A stretch of DNA of 64,000 nt from Ridgeia piscesae (GCA_025642075.2 JAODUO010000034.1:572501-636500), one strand, 5' to 3'. Counted from the first letter of the stretch, positions 1 through 17,337 are shown. Numbers and translations are program-made. The notes: a model not told the origin generated them from the letters alone.

Positions 1-399
1 ACCCTATGAGTTACCGAAGATCAATGTATATGTAAAAAGTTTTTTTATTCGTTAGCTGTGTTATCCACGCATTTGAAACGACTTTACATAAAGGCATACA
101 GGAAATGTGTTGACGGTGTGCCTGGATTTACTTGACATTTGCTTTCTCACATTCATAACAATTAAGTGCATGCCAAAATACATATATTTACTCATTTTGC
201 GCGTAGCTTTGTTTGTTAGACTATAACTGCGTTGTAACATTACATCGTCGATATGCCTTTATTGTAGTTAGTAGGTTTAAATAAGGCATATCAAAATAAG
301 TACAGCACCAAATGTTATCTCTGAACGCTAGTGTAAAATCAATTCATGTATGAAATAGCATAGATAATTAATTTAGATATTTTAAAATCAAAATCCGGT

Positions 400-402
<3 letters not shown>

Positions 403-444
<42 letters not shown>
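403..444. repeat. (TA)n microsatellite
   Basis: Uninterrupted TA dinucleotide run of about 21 units, read directly. Confidence 0.95.
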
Positions 445-449
<5 letters not shown>

Positions 450-618
450 ATCCTTGCGGTGATTTTACGACACTTGCTATGCCAAAATTAAAACTCTCTG
501 TAAACGTATGTACAACATACATGTTAAACCAACAGGTAGGATTCATTAACAAAAATGAATATTTAATCTTCTCCGCACGTATTATTTATGTTTATTAATT
601 TTACAAAATTGTTCTATG

Positions 619-619
<1 letters not shown>

Positions 620-674
<55 letters not shown>

Positions 675-753
675 CTAATATATTTTATAATAATAAAAAA
701 ATAATGTATATATGAAATAGTAAAAAGTTATGACACACTAGTCATTCTGTCGC

Positions 754-817
<64 letters not shown>

Positions 818-860
818 AATGTGTCACAAGTATTTGGAGGGTAGGAGCCTCTATATACAC

Positions 861-939
<79 letters not shown>
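620..939. repeat. Cluster of three (TA)n arrays
   Basis: Three TA runs at about 620-673, 755-813 and 863-939, separated by short unique AT-rich DNA. Each run is self-complementary and could extrude as a cruciform. Confidence 0.95.
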
Positions 940-943
<4 letters not shown>

Positions 944-2179
944 TATACATGCAACATTTTATTATATCTGTCGCCGCAATCATCTATAGATAAAACACGG
1001 TTATACAGCTGGTTATGGCAACAGCCGTTAACGACATTTGGTGGCTTTTTGCTCAGTCTTTATTTTTGCTATATCAAAACGTCGTTAATCTTAACCACGA
1101 ATAAACATGCAGTCTTTATTATTTTCCCTAACCTCTCGATACTTATACAAGACTCCATTTAAAAATCCGGTCTGTGTGTCGGTTTTTGTTTTAAATAAAT
1201 AATCATTTGTATGTAGATGATATATTTAAAAATGCAGTATGAAATTAAGAATAACGTCTTTTTGAAGTATGCACGTTTTGTGATAATAAATTAAGCATGA
1301 TAGAATAGATATATAGGGCCATGAAACCGTGATAACATACGCTTACACGAATATGAATTAATCAATATTATTATCAGTGCATTGCAGGCGTTACGATGGA
1401 TGTGCGGTTTGCATATTAAATGTGTACATGATTGTGTGATAGGGCGGTTTTATACAGCTGGGTAATTAATCTGAACATTTGAACCTGTAATGTTTACATT
1501 TACTACTAGCGTTAACCGTTTGAAACGTATTCAAACAAACACGCGCAAGTTGTGTCTATGGCAACATGTGTATCAGATGTGTGAATCTTCAAACATTTCT
1601 TTTATCTTAATCCAGATGAATCCCAAAGCTCGCTCATTTTCCCTGAGCCCCGTTGAAATGCTACGTTTATACGACAAATTCTTACTTCGAAATTTGTTTC
1701 AGGCTTCCAATTATTCAATATATTCCTTTTAAATGAAATAAATAATCTAACGATGCTCGCGTTCAAATTTGTAATAACGCCACAAGTTAAATGGTACTAC
1801 ATACTACATGTGCGAATATTTTGACGATAAATTGTTTTGTTATTTTATTTGAAACGTTCTTCAGAAATATAATATAAAGAATATATTTAATATATAAAAT
1901 AGTGCTCGGCTTTTATTCTTCGTGCGCGATCAACTGTGTGGTAAGGCCGTTAAACGTAGCCGGGCTTTGCATTTGAATATTCAAAACCGCAATGTTTTGC
2001 TTTTGCGTTGATCGCTAACCGCTTGACGTATGGTGGTGACAGTTCGGCAATCGTCGGGCATTGATTCTACGACGAAGAAGTTATTAAACAACAGCCTTGG
2101 TTTGTCGTAAAGCCGACTTAAAATATTGGGTTACACGTAGCACATTAGCCAATTACCCCGTGTGGTTGGCCGCAGGCGT

Positions 2180-2420
2180 TGTCAGATAAAATTATTTGAT
2201 TTTGACGACGGCCCGGCACCTTGAGTCGCGCGCGCGTCAACGCAGTCGAAGCACGTCTGTTTTAATCGAAGTCTGCGTGACGTTCTCAACAAGTTCGGTT
2301 TATTGATCGGAACGGAGAATGACGTGAACGAAGGAACTCGCTTTGCTTGCACAGACTCTTCGGCCGCGCATGGTGCTACGGTAACCGGCGTTGAAATTAG
2401 CGGGCCTTCAGGCAGCGTTA
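2180..2420. other. Local CpG-rich patch
   Basis: A GC- and CpG-rich island in AT-rich surroundings, including a CGCGCGCG run near 2227. It could be an unmethylated regulatory patch or an old exon. The 80-codon minus-strand frame across it shows no recognisable domain. Confidence 0.35.
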
Positions 2421-2936
2421 TCAAGCAGAAATATCTGTCTTATGTCATACAACTTACGCGTGTCTCTTTCTTGTGATTTATCAACCCGGCTCTTCAAAAT
2501 AATTATTTACATCGCGCCTGATATTAGTTCATCCGCAGAATATAATATTTTTGTGCAAAAATATCACGTTGATTTATAACAAAGTATATGAATGACAGGT
2601 ATTAATATTCTAAAAGTCAGTATTATCTTGTTCTCTTAAAAATCACTTCAGTAATTTATAATAGTCCGTACCATATTTTTTCTGGGCACTAAATCATCCA
2701 TTTTTAATGGATGGATAGTATGATTTGTTAAACTGGTAAATTATTAGGGAAATGTGTATGTAAACGCATCGTTGAACGTATACATGTGTGTCAAAATAAT
2801 GTGTGGAAAATGCGAAAGTGTGTTTTAGTTGTCTCTCCTTTATTTTAAACGTCTCAAAGCTCTTAAGCCATACATATTTATAGCTATACATACATATATT
2901 TATAAATATTATTATATACAGTGTGTGAAAAAAATT

Positions 2937-2941
<5 letters not shown>

Positions 2942-3023
<82 letters not shown>
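2942..3023. repeat. (TA)n microsatellite
   Basis: TA run of about 40 units, followed by a short GTGT/GCGT-rich tail to about 3065. Confidence 0.95.
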
Positions 3024-3025
<2 letters not shown>

Positions 3026-3179
3026 TGTATATGCACGCGCGTGCTTGCGTGCGTGTGTGTGTTTGTGACTCTTGCACGTTGTCTCGAATACTTTATGCGG
3101 CTGCCCCTGCATAATTATATACGCTTAGAATTGACCGCAAACGCATACTGCCCAGATTGTAAACGGACGCCTTTGTAAG

Positions 3180-4140
3180 TAAATGTTGGAACTGTTCATG
3201 TGTTACGTGGTTTTAAAATGCTACTACGCTTGGTTTAATGATGCATAGACACTTAATATAAATTATTGTGAAATATAAAACTGTACCAGCACAAATTTCA
3301 AAACAGTGTTAACAACCGTAAAAATAATGAAATGGCAATTGTTGATTTTATACATATAAGGTTTGAAGAACAGTTGGCTTAGTGTTTTTGTTTTCGTATA
3401 ATGTCCACCAAACTACCACTCCTAACTCACACAGCACATTGCATATTTTTTCACAGTGTGTAAATTTTCCATCCCGTTGTAAATGGACCACCACTCCATA
3501 TACAACAGAGGTCAATTTATAATATCGCACCTCCCAAACTGCGCTTAATAACCCCAAAGCATGTTCGCAATTCGCGTGTTGTCCGCGAAACGTCCACAGA
3601 GCATTTACATTATATAACACAGCTGGTCCATGGCAGGAAATGCTAACCACAACTTCGTGAATTTAGGTGCGGCTTGGCCTGGTTGCTGCAGTTGAGGGCG
3701 AAGTACAACTCATTCAGTGAATGTCCTGCTAATCATTATTATTACTACAACCCCAGGACAGAACTGACGAAATTATTTTAGATTTATCGCGAAATAACTG
3801 GTATGTTAAATCAGTAATATTAAACACATTATGTAACTCGCACCTGTTTTGCAAGTTATGTTCCACTGCATCTTCGAAACTGTGATTTGGTTTAATACCT
3901 GCAAATCTTCTTTAGTTTGATATACTCTTATAACATCGTTAGAGAAAGACATTTAAAACTAAATTTAAATAGTATAGATAGTATATTGAGTAATACGTCT
4001 ATCCACACACAACTTCGTGTAGTTTGTTTTATGAATAGTTTAAATTCTCAACTAATTTGTGCACAACTATGTAACTGCATCATATGGTACAAGTCTTTTT
4101 GTAGTTGGTGATTCAGTAGTAATTGAAGTTGTTCTTGTTT
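3180..4140. other. Gene-free stretch
   Basis: AT-rich unique sequence. A 100-codon minus-strand open frame at 3348-3650 has no recognisable domain, and I see no convincing acceptor/donor pair around it. Nothing else supported. Confidence 0.6.
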
Positions 4141-4146
4141 ATGTAG

Positions 4147-4399
<253 letters not shown>

Positions 4400-4979
4400 T
4401 CTTCTTAAAGACGTGAGGTTGTTGCAGCGGTTTATTGGATTGTTTTTGTTCAATTCGTCTTTTCCCACTTAATGCGAGTTTCACCGCCGATTATCACTCT
4501 GGAGAATACATAATTGCCGCGGACCTGCTATCACTTGCCACAGACGGTATTTTCATCACCCACATGTTGGTCTGATCCTCTCATCAACCTATTTAATTCT
4601 GGAACTGTTGCGACATCTATGTATCTCCGTGCCAGTTCCACGAGTTAGTCTCATGTCTTTCTCGACACTCGAAGACGAAGTTGTGGTTTGTGTACTGACA
4701 TAAACTGTTATCGCCATTACCGCCTTCGTATTGTTGTTATTAATTGTTCATCAGATGAGTCAATTTAACAAAATAGGAGGGAAGAGTTTCTCCAGCTGAA
4801 GAAAGAATAAAGGAAGGTTGCTGAGTATGAAGTGTTATACTCTCCAACAATACAGAAATATGAGGAACACAATGGTACATTTTGCGATTTTTACAGCCAC
4901 TGCTTATTGTCAGGAATACGTTTAAACATTATGACGTTTTCTACGAAAAGATAAATGCTGACCAGACGATATGACAAAA

Positions 4980-5440
4980 TCGGTAAAACGTGAAGCCGAT
5001 CTCCTTCCGAAAGCAGGATTTTTCGGCACCAATGTCGTGTGTAACTTGTAGTTTAAACAATGACCGCCAGCGCCGCCACTGTCGTCGCAACGACCGTTGC
5101 CACTCACAGCTATCAGTCATCCGCGGCGATGGAGTTGTCCCGGACCGCAGGAAAAAGTGGTCGGTTGCCAGGCTGCGGCCTCCAGACGTTGTCGATACGA
5201 GCGCGCGAAACGACTGGTCGTTCTCTCTGACCTAGATACCAACTCGCTCACTTTTTATGCGTCTGGAGCAAAATGCCCCACTCGGCGTATAAATAACACC
5301 GGTTTAACGGTCGCGACGCCGACGTGATTTTTGAGCGCCAGCGGCGCCCTAGGCGATGGAATTAAAGCTATTAGGAACGAATTAGATGTGTCGTCTGCTT
5401 ATATTGCGAAGTGTCTGTAACTCTGACGGTTAGTTCAAGC
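4980..5440. other. CpG-rich patch
   Basis: Dense CpG (GCCGCCACTGTCGTCGC and similar) for about 400 bp. All frames are partly open because of base composition; none gives a recognisable protein. Possibly an unmethylated regulatory island. Confidence 0.35.
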
Positions 5441-7190
5441 CGTTAATCGTCACCGGTCAGGTTCTTGTTACTTGTATGTCACCAGTTTCGTTTGAGTCGA
5501 AACAATGACGTTATATAATTATAATTATAATAATAAATCATACGCACGATCGCAAAACACACATACACACAGGGAGCTTAGACAGTAGTGCGCACGGTAA
5601 GTCATACTAGTAGAATTCTTAGTTAACAGCTGGGATTTTTAATTGAAAGTTCCATGTGTGTAGCGGCGAAACTTGTTTACACACTTCAAATTGTCAACGG
5701 TGACAGATGACAGAAAATTAACACGTGGCATCTGTCAACGTAAACATAACCGTCGCTCATGTCAGACCAGGCCGAGTTTGAGTATCTATCGAGAAATGGA
5801 GCAACGTTTAAATCGACGGTAGAAACCACATTATGGTTAATTGTTGTTCATGAAGCATCTTATAAAAGAATAATTATTATACACATTAACAGAATCTGAA
5901 CCGGTCTCTTAGTTAAAAGTTAGTTTTCAGTCTGTGTTATTTAACCAAAATTAATCACATCAACAAACAACGGATAGAAACAGTTGAACTAATTGGTATT
6001 GCAAGAGTTGTGCAATCGAAACATGGTAATGATTCATGTGTTCGGTATCATTCTTAATTAAACTTTCTTTACTGGTTAATAAAATTTTAATTATAATTAC
6101 AGCGGTGCATAGCATGTTTCATACATTTGCAACGAGCTTGTAACTGGTTCAAATGGTAAACATACTCTAATATTGTTTGTATTAGGTTCTACCAATCAAA
6201 TCTTGTTTTTATAATTGGTGTCGTGTGTGTCAATCATTGTCACTCAGCCCGTGTTGTTATCGTTCCACGTCCTATTACAGACGGCCAGATAACATACGAC
6301 CTTTCTGGCATAAGTCTTACCACCTTCCACCGAGTATCAGACAGGATCGTCCCTCGGAGATTGTGATAAGCTGATTTCATCAGGCCAGTCTGATGGAAGT
6401 GTACAACAATGACAGCTTTTTGAAAATGTGATCACGCGCGAGATTGCCTTGGCGCAGCCAGGTCGTCTCTGCGCACAAGACGTGTCAGGCGGAATTACGC
6501 AGGTCTGGTCGACTTGCCCTTGTGAATGTAGTCGCCAGCTGCCCCTGACGTTACAAGCATACGTGTTTTATTGTGTTTGGCCAGACATCGATTATACAGT
6601 GCACGTATTCGTGGGACGAGGCGGAACGCATGAACACCATCGAGTCTTATGTTTTATGTATATGGTGTCGCACTCGGCCATATATAATGCCAATGTTCGG
6701 GTTTGTCGTATGGACATGCTCCCGACTGTAGAGCTCAATGCCCGGTGTACTCCGTATTGACATATGTCCAAGAAATTCATGTGAACATTGTCTGTCCCAT
6801 TTGGTTACATCAGTAGATGTAGGAAGAGGATATTGCAAAGTTGACATTACCTGTCCATTTAGGTTAATTTGTCGCAACATGACTTGACAGTCCGAAGACA
6901 AACATGCTTGATACAAATATTTATATCAATACTAAACACAGATCAATACTCAAAGAAAAATAGTATAACGTTTTCAAACAATGGAAACGTACGATTATAT
7001 AACTGGATTATTTGCATGCACTTCTGTACACAGGTAGAAACACGTTTCCATGCTGATATATTTCAGTTGTCAGGTGCCAGTGTGTTTGGTGCGAAGATAA
7101 CAATGAAAACGACGACGTCTTTTCAAATGCGCCCAGTTTGTACAGTGGTGGGGTTGGTGATCACGTGATGCTTGTTTATTACAACGATTG
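5440..7190. other. Gene-free stretch
   Basis: Unique sequence without a recognised gene. Open frames at 6428-6760 (+) and 6869-7168 (+) lack recognisable domains. A palindromic E-box-like TCACGTGA lies at about 7160-7167. Confidence 0.55.
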
Positions 7191-7194
7191 CTTT

Positions 7195-7280
7195 ATTTCG
7201 GACGTGTTCTACACTTGTGGACATAGGAGCCTCTTGTATTTCGTACGTGTTCTACACTTGTGGACTCAGGAGCCTCTTGT
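7195..7280. repeat. 43-bp tandem duplication
   Basis: Two adjacent 43-bp copies (7195-7237 and 7238-7280) differ at a few positions. Each contains CGTGTTCTACACTTGTGGAC. Confidence 0.9.
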
Positions 7281-8500
7281 ATTTTGTAGATGTAATTTCT
7301 GAAACGGTGGGATATAACAGTATATAACTGAGTGTCAAATGTCGTCCCTGTGTGTGTTATAATCGTCCTGCTGTTCTCAAGCATTCGCTTTATTTACTCT
7401 TGCGATTACAAATACAATGATCAACTGAACTTGCTATTAAAGGCACAGTGAACCCTATAACGTTGTGTGGTAACTATTAAATAAAACATTTGGAATGCTA
7501 CATAAGAGCTTTGTATGAAACTTTCGCATTGTATTGATCACACTCTATCCATGTGTTTCATTGGCCACTTCTAAAGGAATTATTCACGTGTGCGTATGTA
7601 TGTGCGCGCGCGTGTGTTTAAGCCTATACGTGCATGTGCGTACATAATACTATGTTTCGACTTCACAGGTAGACAGAGCAAGTAATCTATTTGTGCTATT
7701 TGATGTGTTTTAAACGTTTGCATCAGAACGAATGCAATGCTGAATACAAATGCAGTTTACTTGTCGGTAGTGCACAAGGAGGACACCAAGCGGAACATTT
7801 CGTAATTACATTTGGTGACGAAATGTTGACATCCATCAAACAAGACCTTCGCATGTTCTTGCTTCACTAATTTACATATATTTTAGTTCACATTAAAATG
7901 AAATTGTTATAAAATATTAACAACCGCAAATGCCACCATACGTTTGGGTGTTTTTGTGTGTGAATTTGTGAAGAAAGAGTTTGTACATAATACTGAACAA
8001 TTTACGCCACATTTTAAAAACGATCATCTAATGTTTACAAATGCTATCGAAATGTTAAATCTAACGGAACGTTCAAACTTTAACATTACATAATACCATT
8101 GTGCACTATGTCACCTTATCCTGGTTTCCGAAGAACAATCTGCATTGCTGAAGCATCAAACGTATCGGGGATATTTCACGAAAGCTGCCGTGCCATTCTC
8201 AATCAACGTGGCCGCCATTTTGTTCTTGACTGTAAATGCCTGGCCTAGTTTCGGCTGTTGCGTCGTGACTGCGAGTAACGAACCGAGAACAATGCAGTGT
8301 TTCTAGTGCAGAAACTGCACACAAAAGCATTATTAACACTGCCACTGGTATGTTCCGTTCAACCCGGGCTACCGTTCTCTTTCAAAAATACATTTATTTT
8401 CACCACTGTAAATGTCGCAGGTTAAACAGGACCTGCTCGGAATTATGTGCAGTGAAACTTGGGTAAGACTGTACTTGCGGTACGTTATGTAGTGGTATTA
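7281..8500. other. Gene-free stretch
   Basis: AT-rich unique sequence with a short GTGCGCGCGCGTGTGT-type tract near 7600. The phrase near 7440 (AAAGGCACAGTGAACC) resembles MITE or SINE tips, but I could not find a matching inverted end. Confidence 0.5.
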
Positions 8501-8502
8501 TA

Positions 8503-8504
<2 letters not shown>

Positions 8505-8545
<41 letters not shown>

Positions 8546-8605
8546 TATTTATTTATTTATTCATTTATTCATTTTATTCATATTGTAATACACATTTAAG
8601 ATATA

Positions 8606-8665
<60 letters not shown>

Positions 8666-8761
8666 TATGTACATGTATATTATATAATATATGTATAACA
8701 TAATGTACAAATACATTTATAATAAATATATGTAAATATAAATAAATATATATATAAGGCC

Positions 8762-8841
<80 letters not shown>

Positions 8842-8872
8842 ATGATAATATATATATTAATATACTATAATA

Positions 8873-8908
<36 letters not shown>

Positions 8909-8925
8909 ATATATACATTTATATA
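8505..8925. repeat. TA-rich low-complexity cluster
   Basis: At least four (TA)n runs (about 8507-8542, 8608-8662, 8764-8842 and 8875-8902) joined by ATTT- and ATAA-rich spacers. Confidence 0.93.
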
Positions 8926-9299
8926 TAAACGGCTCTGAAATGATGTCTGGATACTGTAAACGTACCACATGGATTATTTATGATTATTTCAATAACGAAA
9001 GGAAGAATAATAATGATATATTTATAATAACGTCAATAGGGAAGACGAACAACTAATTCAATAAGTTCGCTAAGCGCTGCGTTCGAAAGATGGTAGGTGA
9101 TAAACATTTGTGTTAATGCAACTCATTTTAAAATGACACGTTCAACCTACTCTGTTAAGTTTTTATTGAATTTCTCATTTAATGCCAATTGTAATATTAT
9201 GCTAAATAAAAACTGATATGTAATTTAAAACTGATGTTAAAGTGGGCATAATGTCGCCTGTTCTCTGATAAGGTAATATAACTGAAAACATATAAGATT

Positions 9300-9665
9300 T
9301 ACACCCGAGTATTTGCCCCGTCTGGCCGGCGTGCCTCCTCCAGCGCTCAGACGGTGTCAGTGGTACAGTTCACCGTAGAGTCAGTAAATGGACTAGCTGG
9401 TTGACTGGCGTCCAGCCGGCCTGAAACCACTAAGAGCGACCGCGTGACCACAAAGAGTCGTCCACAATGGCCAGCCCCTGCCCACCACCGCCGATGTAAA
9501 TCCGTCGCCCCTCGACTCGACCACTCTCCGCCCCACTCGTTAAACACGTCCATTGTCTGCGGTTTGATCAGACCACAACGACTGCTCAAGTGGTGTTGAT
9601 GTCGGGCCACGGTCCGTCGTCTGTCTACAGTGTAGCTGGTTGCGCGGTGCTTCACTTGCAGTCAG
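9300..9665. other. GC-rich island of about 360 bp
   Basis: Abruptly GC-rich segment between AT-rich DNA and a (TA)n array. A minus-strand frame is open for 102 codons (9347-9655), but frames on both strands are open here and the peptide has no recognisable motif. It may be a regulatory island or a non-coding exon. Confidence 0.3.
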
Positions 9666-9683
9666 CATCCGAAGTGTTCATAC

Positions 9684-10018
<335 letters not shown>

Positions 10019-10019
10019 A

Positions 10020-11080
10020 AGTTTTCAGAAAAATCAAAATCTGTACAGCTTAGAATAATATTATACGAGTGAAAATAAGCAATGAAGCTTGGGTAGAGAT
10101 CTATCGTTTCTAACATTTTGGGTAGTTTTACCCCTTGACTGTAGTCGTATCTATACATGAAACATATTCCAAACACGGGAAATAGATAGAACATAATTCC
10201 AATAATGGGTATGTTTGTTACTAAAATATCGCCCTGGATTCACTATCGTTCCATTCTAATTCTAATTCTAATCACAGTATGCAGCTTGATCAACTTTATT
10301 TGTTTCTTCTTGATCAATTATGCGATGATTTATCACAACTATTGGACAACGCGAGTGTAAAAATATTCTTTATTTTAGATTTAATGCTGAACTTGTAGAA
10401 ATTTGCTTCACAGCAATATATCATGACTTTCGGGATGACGACGTTGAAACGTGTCTAAGAAAATTAGTTATTCATGAGCAGTTTTTTGTTGTTCGTAAAG
10501 TTGCATCGTCATAATCTTGAATCTCTGATGTCTCCGAGCTCTGTTCTTGGAGGTCAATTACATTTTCGGCCATTGCCAACAGGTCATCGTCTTTGAAATG
10601 TGAGTCCCAATGACGGACTAGTCCTTGGCAAGGACGTGCCGTATGTAACACGGACACTGTTGTTAGTTATCCGAATGTAGCGTTGGCGTTTTGGAGAACA
10701 CTGAAATGTCACCACCATGAACCTTTCGCTAGTAAAACATGATCTTGCGAAGCGGGCTGAACTTTTTATTGCGCCGTGAGAATACTCATCATAATTATTG
10801 CCTTTTAGTGAAAAGGTTCACCCGCTTGATCCCACATAGAGATATGTAAGATCGCCCTGAGTATGAACTAATGTAATGGTCTCGTAGTTCGCGCATATCA
10901 TTTTGTATCTGCAGCTGTTCCATTCCAATTAACAATACGAAATATGGTGGTGCTTTGAAAACTCGAGTAAATGGTAATAAGAAACCTCCATATGTAAGAT
11001 AATACTTAAAACGGCTGCATCATTTTACATTCACAGACAGTTCTGGGGTTCGTGGCTCCCTCACCCATAAAGTACAAACA
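10020..11080. other. Gene-free stretch
   Basis: Unique AT-rich DNA. A short TTCTAA triplication lies near 10255. A 61-codon minus-strand open frame at 10472-10657 carries an acidic peptide (key run ENVIDLQEQSSE) but has no identified domain or clear splice signals. Confidence 0.5.
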
Positions 11081-11081
11081 C

Positions 11082-13592
<2,511 letters not shown>

Positions 13593-14696
13593 CTTCTACT
13601 ACAATTTTATTAATATTATAATCATCGTTAATCATGTCTATAAATACAAATTAGATGTCCTCGACGTCATCTGATGCAAATTATAATTATCAACTAAATC
13701 ACAGCTAAAAACATTTTTCAAGTTATGACCATAGAGGTTTTAACGTAAAACGAAAGGTCTGGATCCCATATATATGGACGTATTAGAGTTTATTGTTGTC
13801 ATATAATAACAGTTCCTGTTGGAAGAACGTAAACACCTTCCAGACACAAAACATTACAGCGACAATCTGTGGCCACGACAAGAGGAAGACACCAAGTCTA
13901 TAACATACGATGTAGATAAGCATACTTCATTTCGGAAAAGGGGGAAGCGACAGTGCTATAGACAGGCAAAACAAAAATGAACCAAATAGTAATCACAGAG
14001 GCTTGATCAATGAGACAATAACATCCAATTTCAAACAAAACAAAGCAGAGAAAAATGCGGAAGTCTACGTAAGACCGGGTGACCAGACAGGAGGGCGTAG
14101 AAGACGGAAATGAGTAAGACGAAGTTGAAGGCAACACTGATTTGATTATAAGAAAGTGATTACGTAAGCGGATGATGTGATATTACACGCAGCATCGCGA
14201 GCGAGCCTTTGAAAGACTCATTCCTAATCAATTGTTTTGATCACTATTATTTTGTACATCCTTGTGTCTGACACGTGTTTCACCTGCGTTTATTCTCAAT
14301 CAAAAGAAATCATTTGATTAAAGTAACACACTTTATAATTTAGGATACCACCCACTGCGGAAAAATAGATGACGTGTGGACATATTTTTGTGGAGCGTTT
14401 TTTAATCATTTACGTGCACTTTTGTGTCTCTCGACGACATTCTACACGCTGCTAACATTAACAAATCCGTCGCTACTACGTCCTCTCACATTCGAGTTTT
14501 CTGACACAAAATTAATTCATTAATTTGATATATTCTGTTTGTCGAATTGCTAAACCAGATATAATGCACTTTCCTAAAAATAAAATGTATATTTAAATAA
14601 AATCATTAATCACAATTTTTTTTAAACTATCGTGAAATAATAATAGTGTATAAATAACAAAGTATTATTAAAGTAAATAAGTTATGTTGATATATA

Positions 14697-14705
<9 letters not shown>
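13593..14705. other. Gene-free stretch
   Basis: AT-rich unique DNA. I see no supported gene, RNA or repeat. Confidence 0.6.
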
Positions 14706-14759
<54 letters not shown>

Positions 14760-14873
14760 ATATATTATATATATTATATTATATTATATTATATTATATT
14801 ATATTATATTATATTATATATATATATTATATTATATTATATTAATATTAAAATAAATAAAACGTAGAATTGA

Positions 14874-14930
<57 letters not shown>
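14706..14930. repeat. (TA)n and (ATATT)n cluster
   Basis: TA run (about 14707-14748), then about ten ATATT pentamers (about 14763-14845), then a second TA run (about 14879-14928). Confidence 0.95.
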
Positions 14931-14931
<1 letters not shown>

Positions 14932-14990
14932 CAATATATATAGTATTTATAACAGGAATATATAAAATATATATATATATATATATATAT

Positions 14991-15150
14991 TTTCATTTAA
15001 CATTTTATATGAATTAGTAAAAAGCATTAACCACGTGTAGGAAATTACAGGTAATAACTATTTTGAAACAATATATAAAATTCATTAAAACAATCGTATA
15101 ATGAATTTTGTTAAATTAAATAAAAATTGCATAACTGGAATATTTATAAT

Positions 15151-15202
<52 letters not shown>

Positions 15203-15368
15203 ATATATTCCAGTTATGCGAATTTTTTTTAATTTTATACAAACATTCCAGTTATACGATTGTTTTAATGAATTTATATATATTGTTTCAAAATAGTTAT
15301 TACCTGTAATTTCCTCACACGTGGGTTAATGCCTTTTTACTTAATATCATATAAAATGTTAAATGAAA
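14991..15368. mobile_element. 378-bp foldback palindrome, MITE-like
   Basis: The left arm (14991 to about 15147) and right arm (about 15201-15368) are inverted copies. Both outer ends read TTTCATTTAACATTTTATAT going inward. Shared inner blocks include GGAAATTACAGGTAATAACT and CATTAAAACAATCGTATAA. I estimate close to 90% identity with several small indels. A (TA)n spacer separates the arms. The form suggests a foldback transposon or an inverted duplication; no transposase and no clear target duplication are visible. A transcript would fold into a hairpin of about 150 bp. Confidence 0.8.
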
Positions 15369-17094
15369 CATGTGTGCATTTAGTTATTTATGTAATATAA
15401 TGTTAGCCAACATACTCGTCACTCGTGTGAGAAATGTTTATAAAAACATAATTGCAATAATACCATTTAGCATTACGTTACAACGTCTGTAACGCACACA
15501 CATTACGGATTGATTGTGAAGTGTGATGAAAATATTATTGTAAACTTTTTTGTAATACTTACGAAGCTATTACTGAAACCAATGGCAATGTAATGATCGT
15601 TGAATTATTGATTAGATTATAGATAGTTTCATCTTCACGCATTCATCAATGTATTTTTATCCTGTTGTTAGCAAACTGACATCCATTATCATCAATGCAT
15701 AAACTAAATTTAAAGTAACAACAATACATCCATATCAGGCATTGGCGTAAGTGCATGTGTGCAAAATATTATGAATTGTAGTAATGAATTTACAATAAAA
15801 ATATAGTTACCATTAGGCGTCCTATATGTTCTCGCCTGGCATGAGGTTGTGGTCTACGGTATAACTTGAGGTCCGAGGTGACGACAAAATATAACCACAC
15901 CCGCTCGTCCATCTCTCCAGCCTAACACCCTTCAACTTCGAGTACACCGGGCAACACTAACGTAATCAGAACCATTGAACTTTGCAAGGTTGAAGATGTT
16001 TTCTATATAGAGCAAAGTTTATCAACAACAATATCTTATCGGGAGATTATCTGCCATCATCAGCCGATGTGTTCACGCGTACACCTGAAAGAAACATTGT
16101 GATAAACAGGTTTTTTCTCACACCGATAACAGTGTTGGTTTGGTTTATTCCGCCAATTGATTGGGTTCTCTCTGAACAAACGTTGATTTATGATTTCTTT
16201 CGTTTCATCTAGTTCTACATGCTTTAGGTTTGAAGAGTTATTGCTTTACCCGAAAGGAATACGAATTATTAGAATACGATCTAGGCGCTGTAAGAGTGTT
16301 ACAGTTACTAGTATTATACAACTTCTGTTTGGTGACGTTCTGTTGCCTGTTTTTTTATAGTTTGTTGGTGAATCACAAACATTTTTCGCAGCAATTATTA
16401 TTTTAAAATCAATTGATATGATTAGATTTTGCATTTGTTTGAAATATATGTTTTCATGAGGCAATATTCTGACGAAAACTACATCACACCACCAACGTGC
16501 ACACGTACTTAGCTTTCTTTTGCATGCCACGCAATTTGTTTGGTAACACTATTTAATTGTATTCTCAAATAAATTCATCTTTCGTTTTATAAGAAACATT
16601 TTGTAATAACATTATTATATTCGAATTATAGTAAACACACGTACGCCCCCAGTTGTCAGTTACATAAACAATTTGCTATCTGACTAAAATATGTGAAATC
16701 TATCGGTGGTGAAACGTTTAGTATACAATGTATATTAGTGAATAGAGATGTATAAATACAAATAACATATATACTTAATGTCCACACATCGCTTAAAACA
16801 GTAATTCGGTTACATAGTGAAGAATATTTTAACGAATAAATATAGATTCATCCACGTACAGGCGTTGATGTCATCAAGAACTGTCGGAAATTAATGTCAG
16901 TAGTTTCGTATTTTTAGTAGAAGATAAATGTTATGTTAGCTATTGAAGAGTACATAGACGTTATTATACACGCTTATTAATTTGAAAATTATGGATTTTG
17001 TCAGACAAATCAGGTATGATCCCCTTTTTCATAGTATATTTGTGTTCATTTGATGTCTTGTATTTTGAACCTGTCTTTTACATTTGTATGTATG

Positions 17095-17095
<1 letters not shown>
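15369..17095. other. Gene-free stretch
   Basis: AT-rich unique DNA. The 94-codon minus frame at 16246-16530 has no recognisable domain. Nothing else supported. Confidence 0.55.
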
Positions 17096-17171
<76 letters not shown>

Positions 17172-17208
17172 ATATGTATATATGTATATATGTATATATG
17201 TATGTATG

Positions 17209-17254
<46 letters not shown>

Positions 17255-17282
17255 CATAATACATACATACATACATATATAT

Positions 17283-17337
<55 letters not shown>
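17090..17337. repeat. (TA)n with (TATG)n/(CATA)n, partly inverted
   Basis: TA runs flank ATGTATATGTATG-type units at 17161-17209 and their complement (ATACATACATACATAC) at about 17256-17275. These make a loose inverted repeat around the central TA run. Confidence 0.92.

Larger units (their letters stand above)
1..2178. other. AT-rich gene-free stretch with four (TA)n arrays
   Basis: No recognisable gene. The (TA)n arrays lie at about 403-444, 620-673, 755-813 and 863-939. An 80-codon open frame at 1490-1732 (+) has no recognisable domain and no good splice signals, so I treat it as chance. Confidence 0.7.

Noticed and set aside
7437..7460. MITE tip-like AAAGGCACAGTGAACC
   Set aside because: No inverted partner or target duplication found downstream.
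9347..9655. 102-codon minus frame in a GC-rich island
   Set aside because: No motif, and the composition alone explains the lack of stops.
14991..15368. Tc1/mariner-type element
   Set aside because: Ends are inverted but no TA duplication is clear at both sides and no transposase is present.
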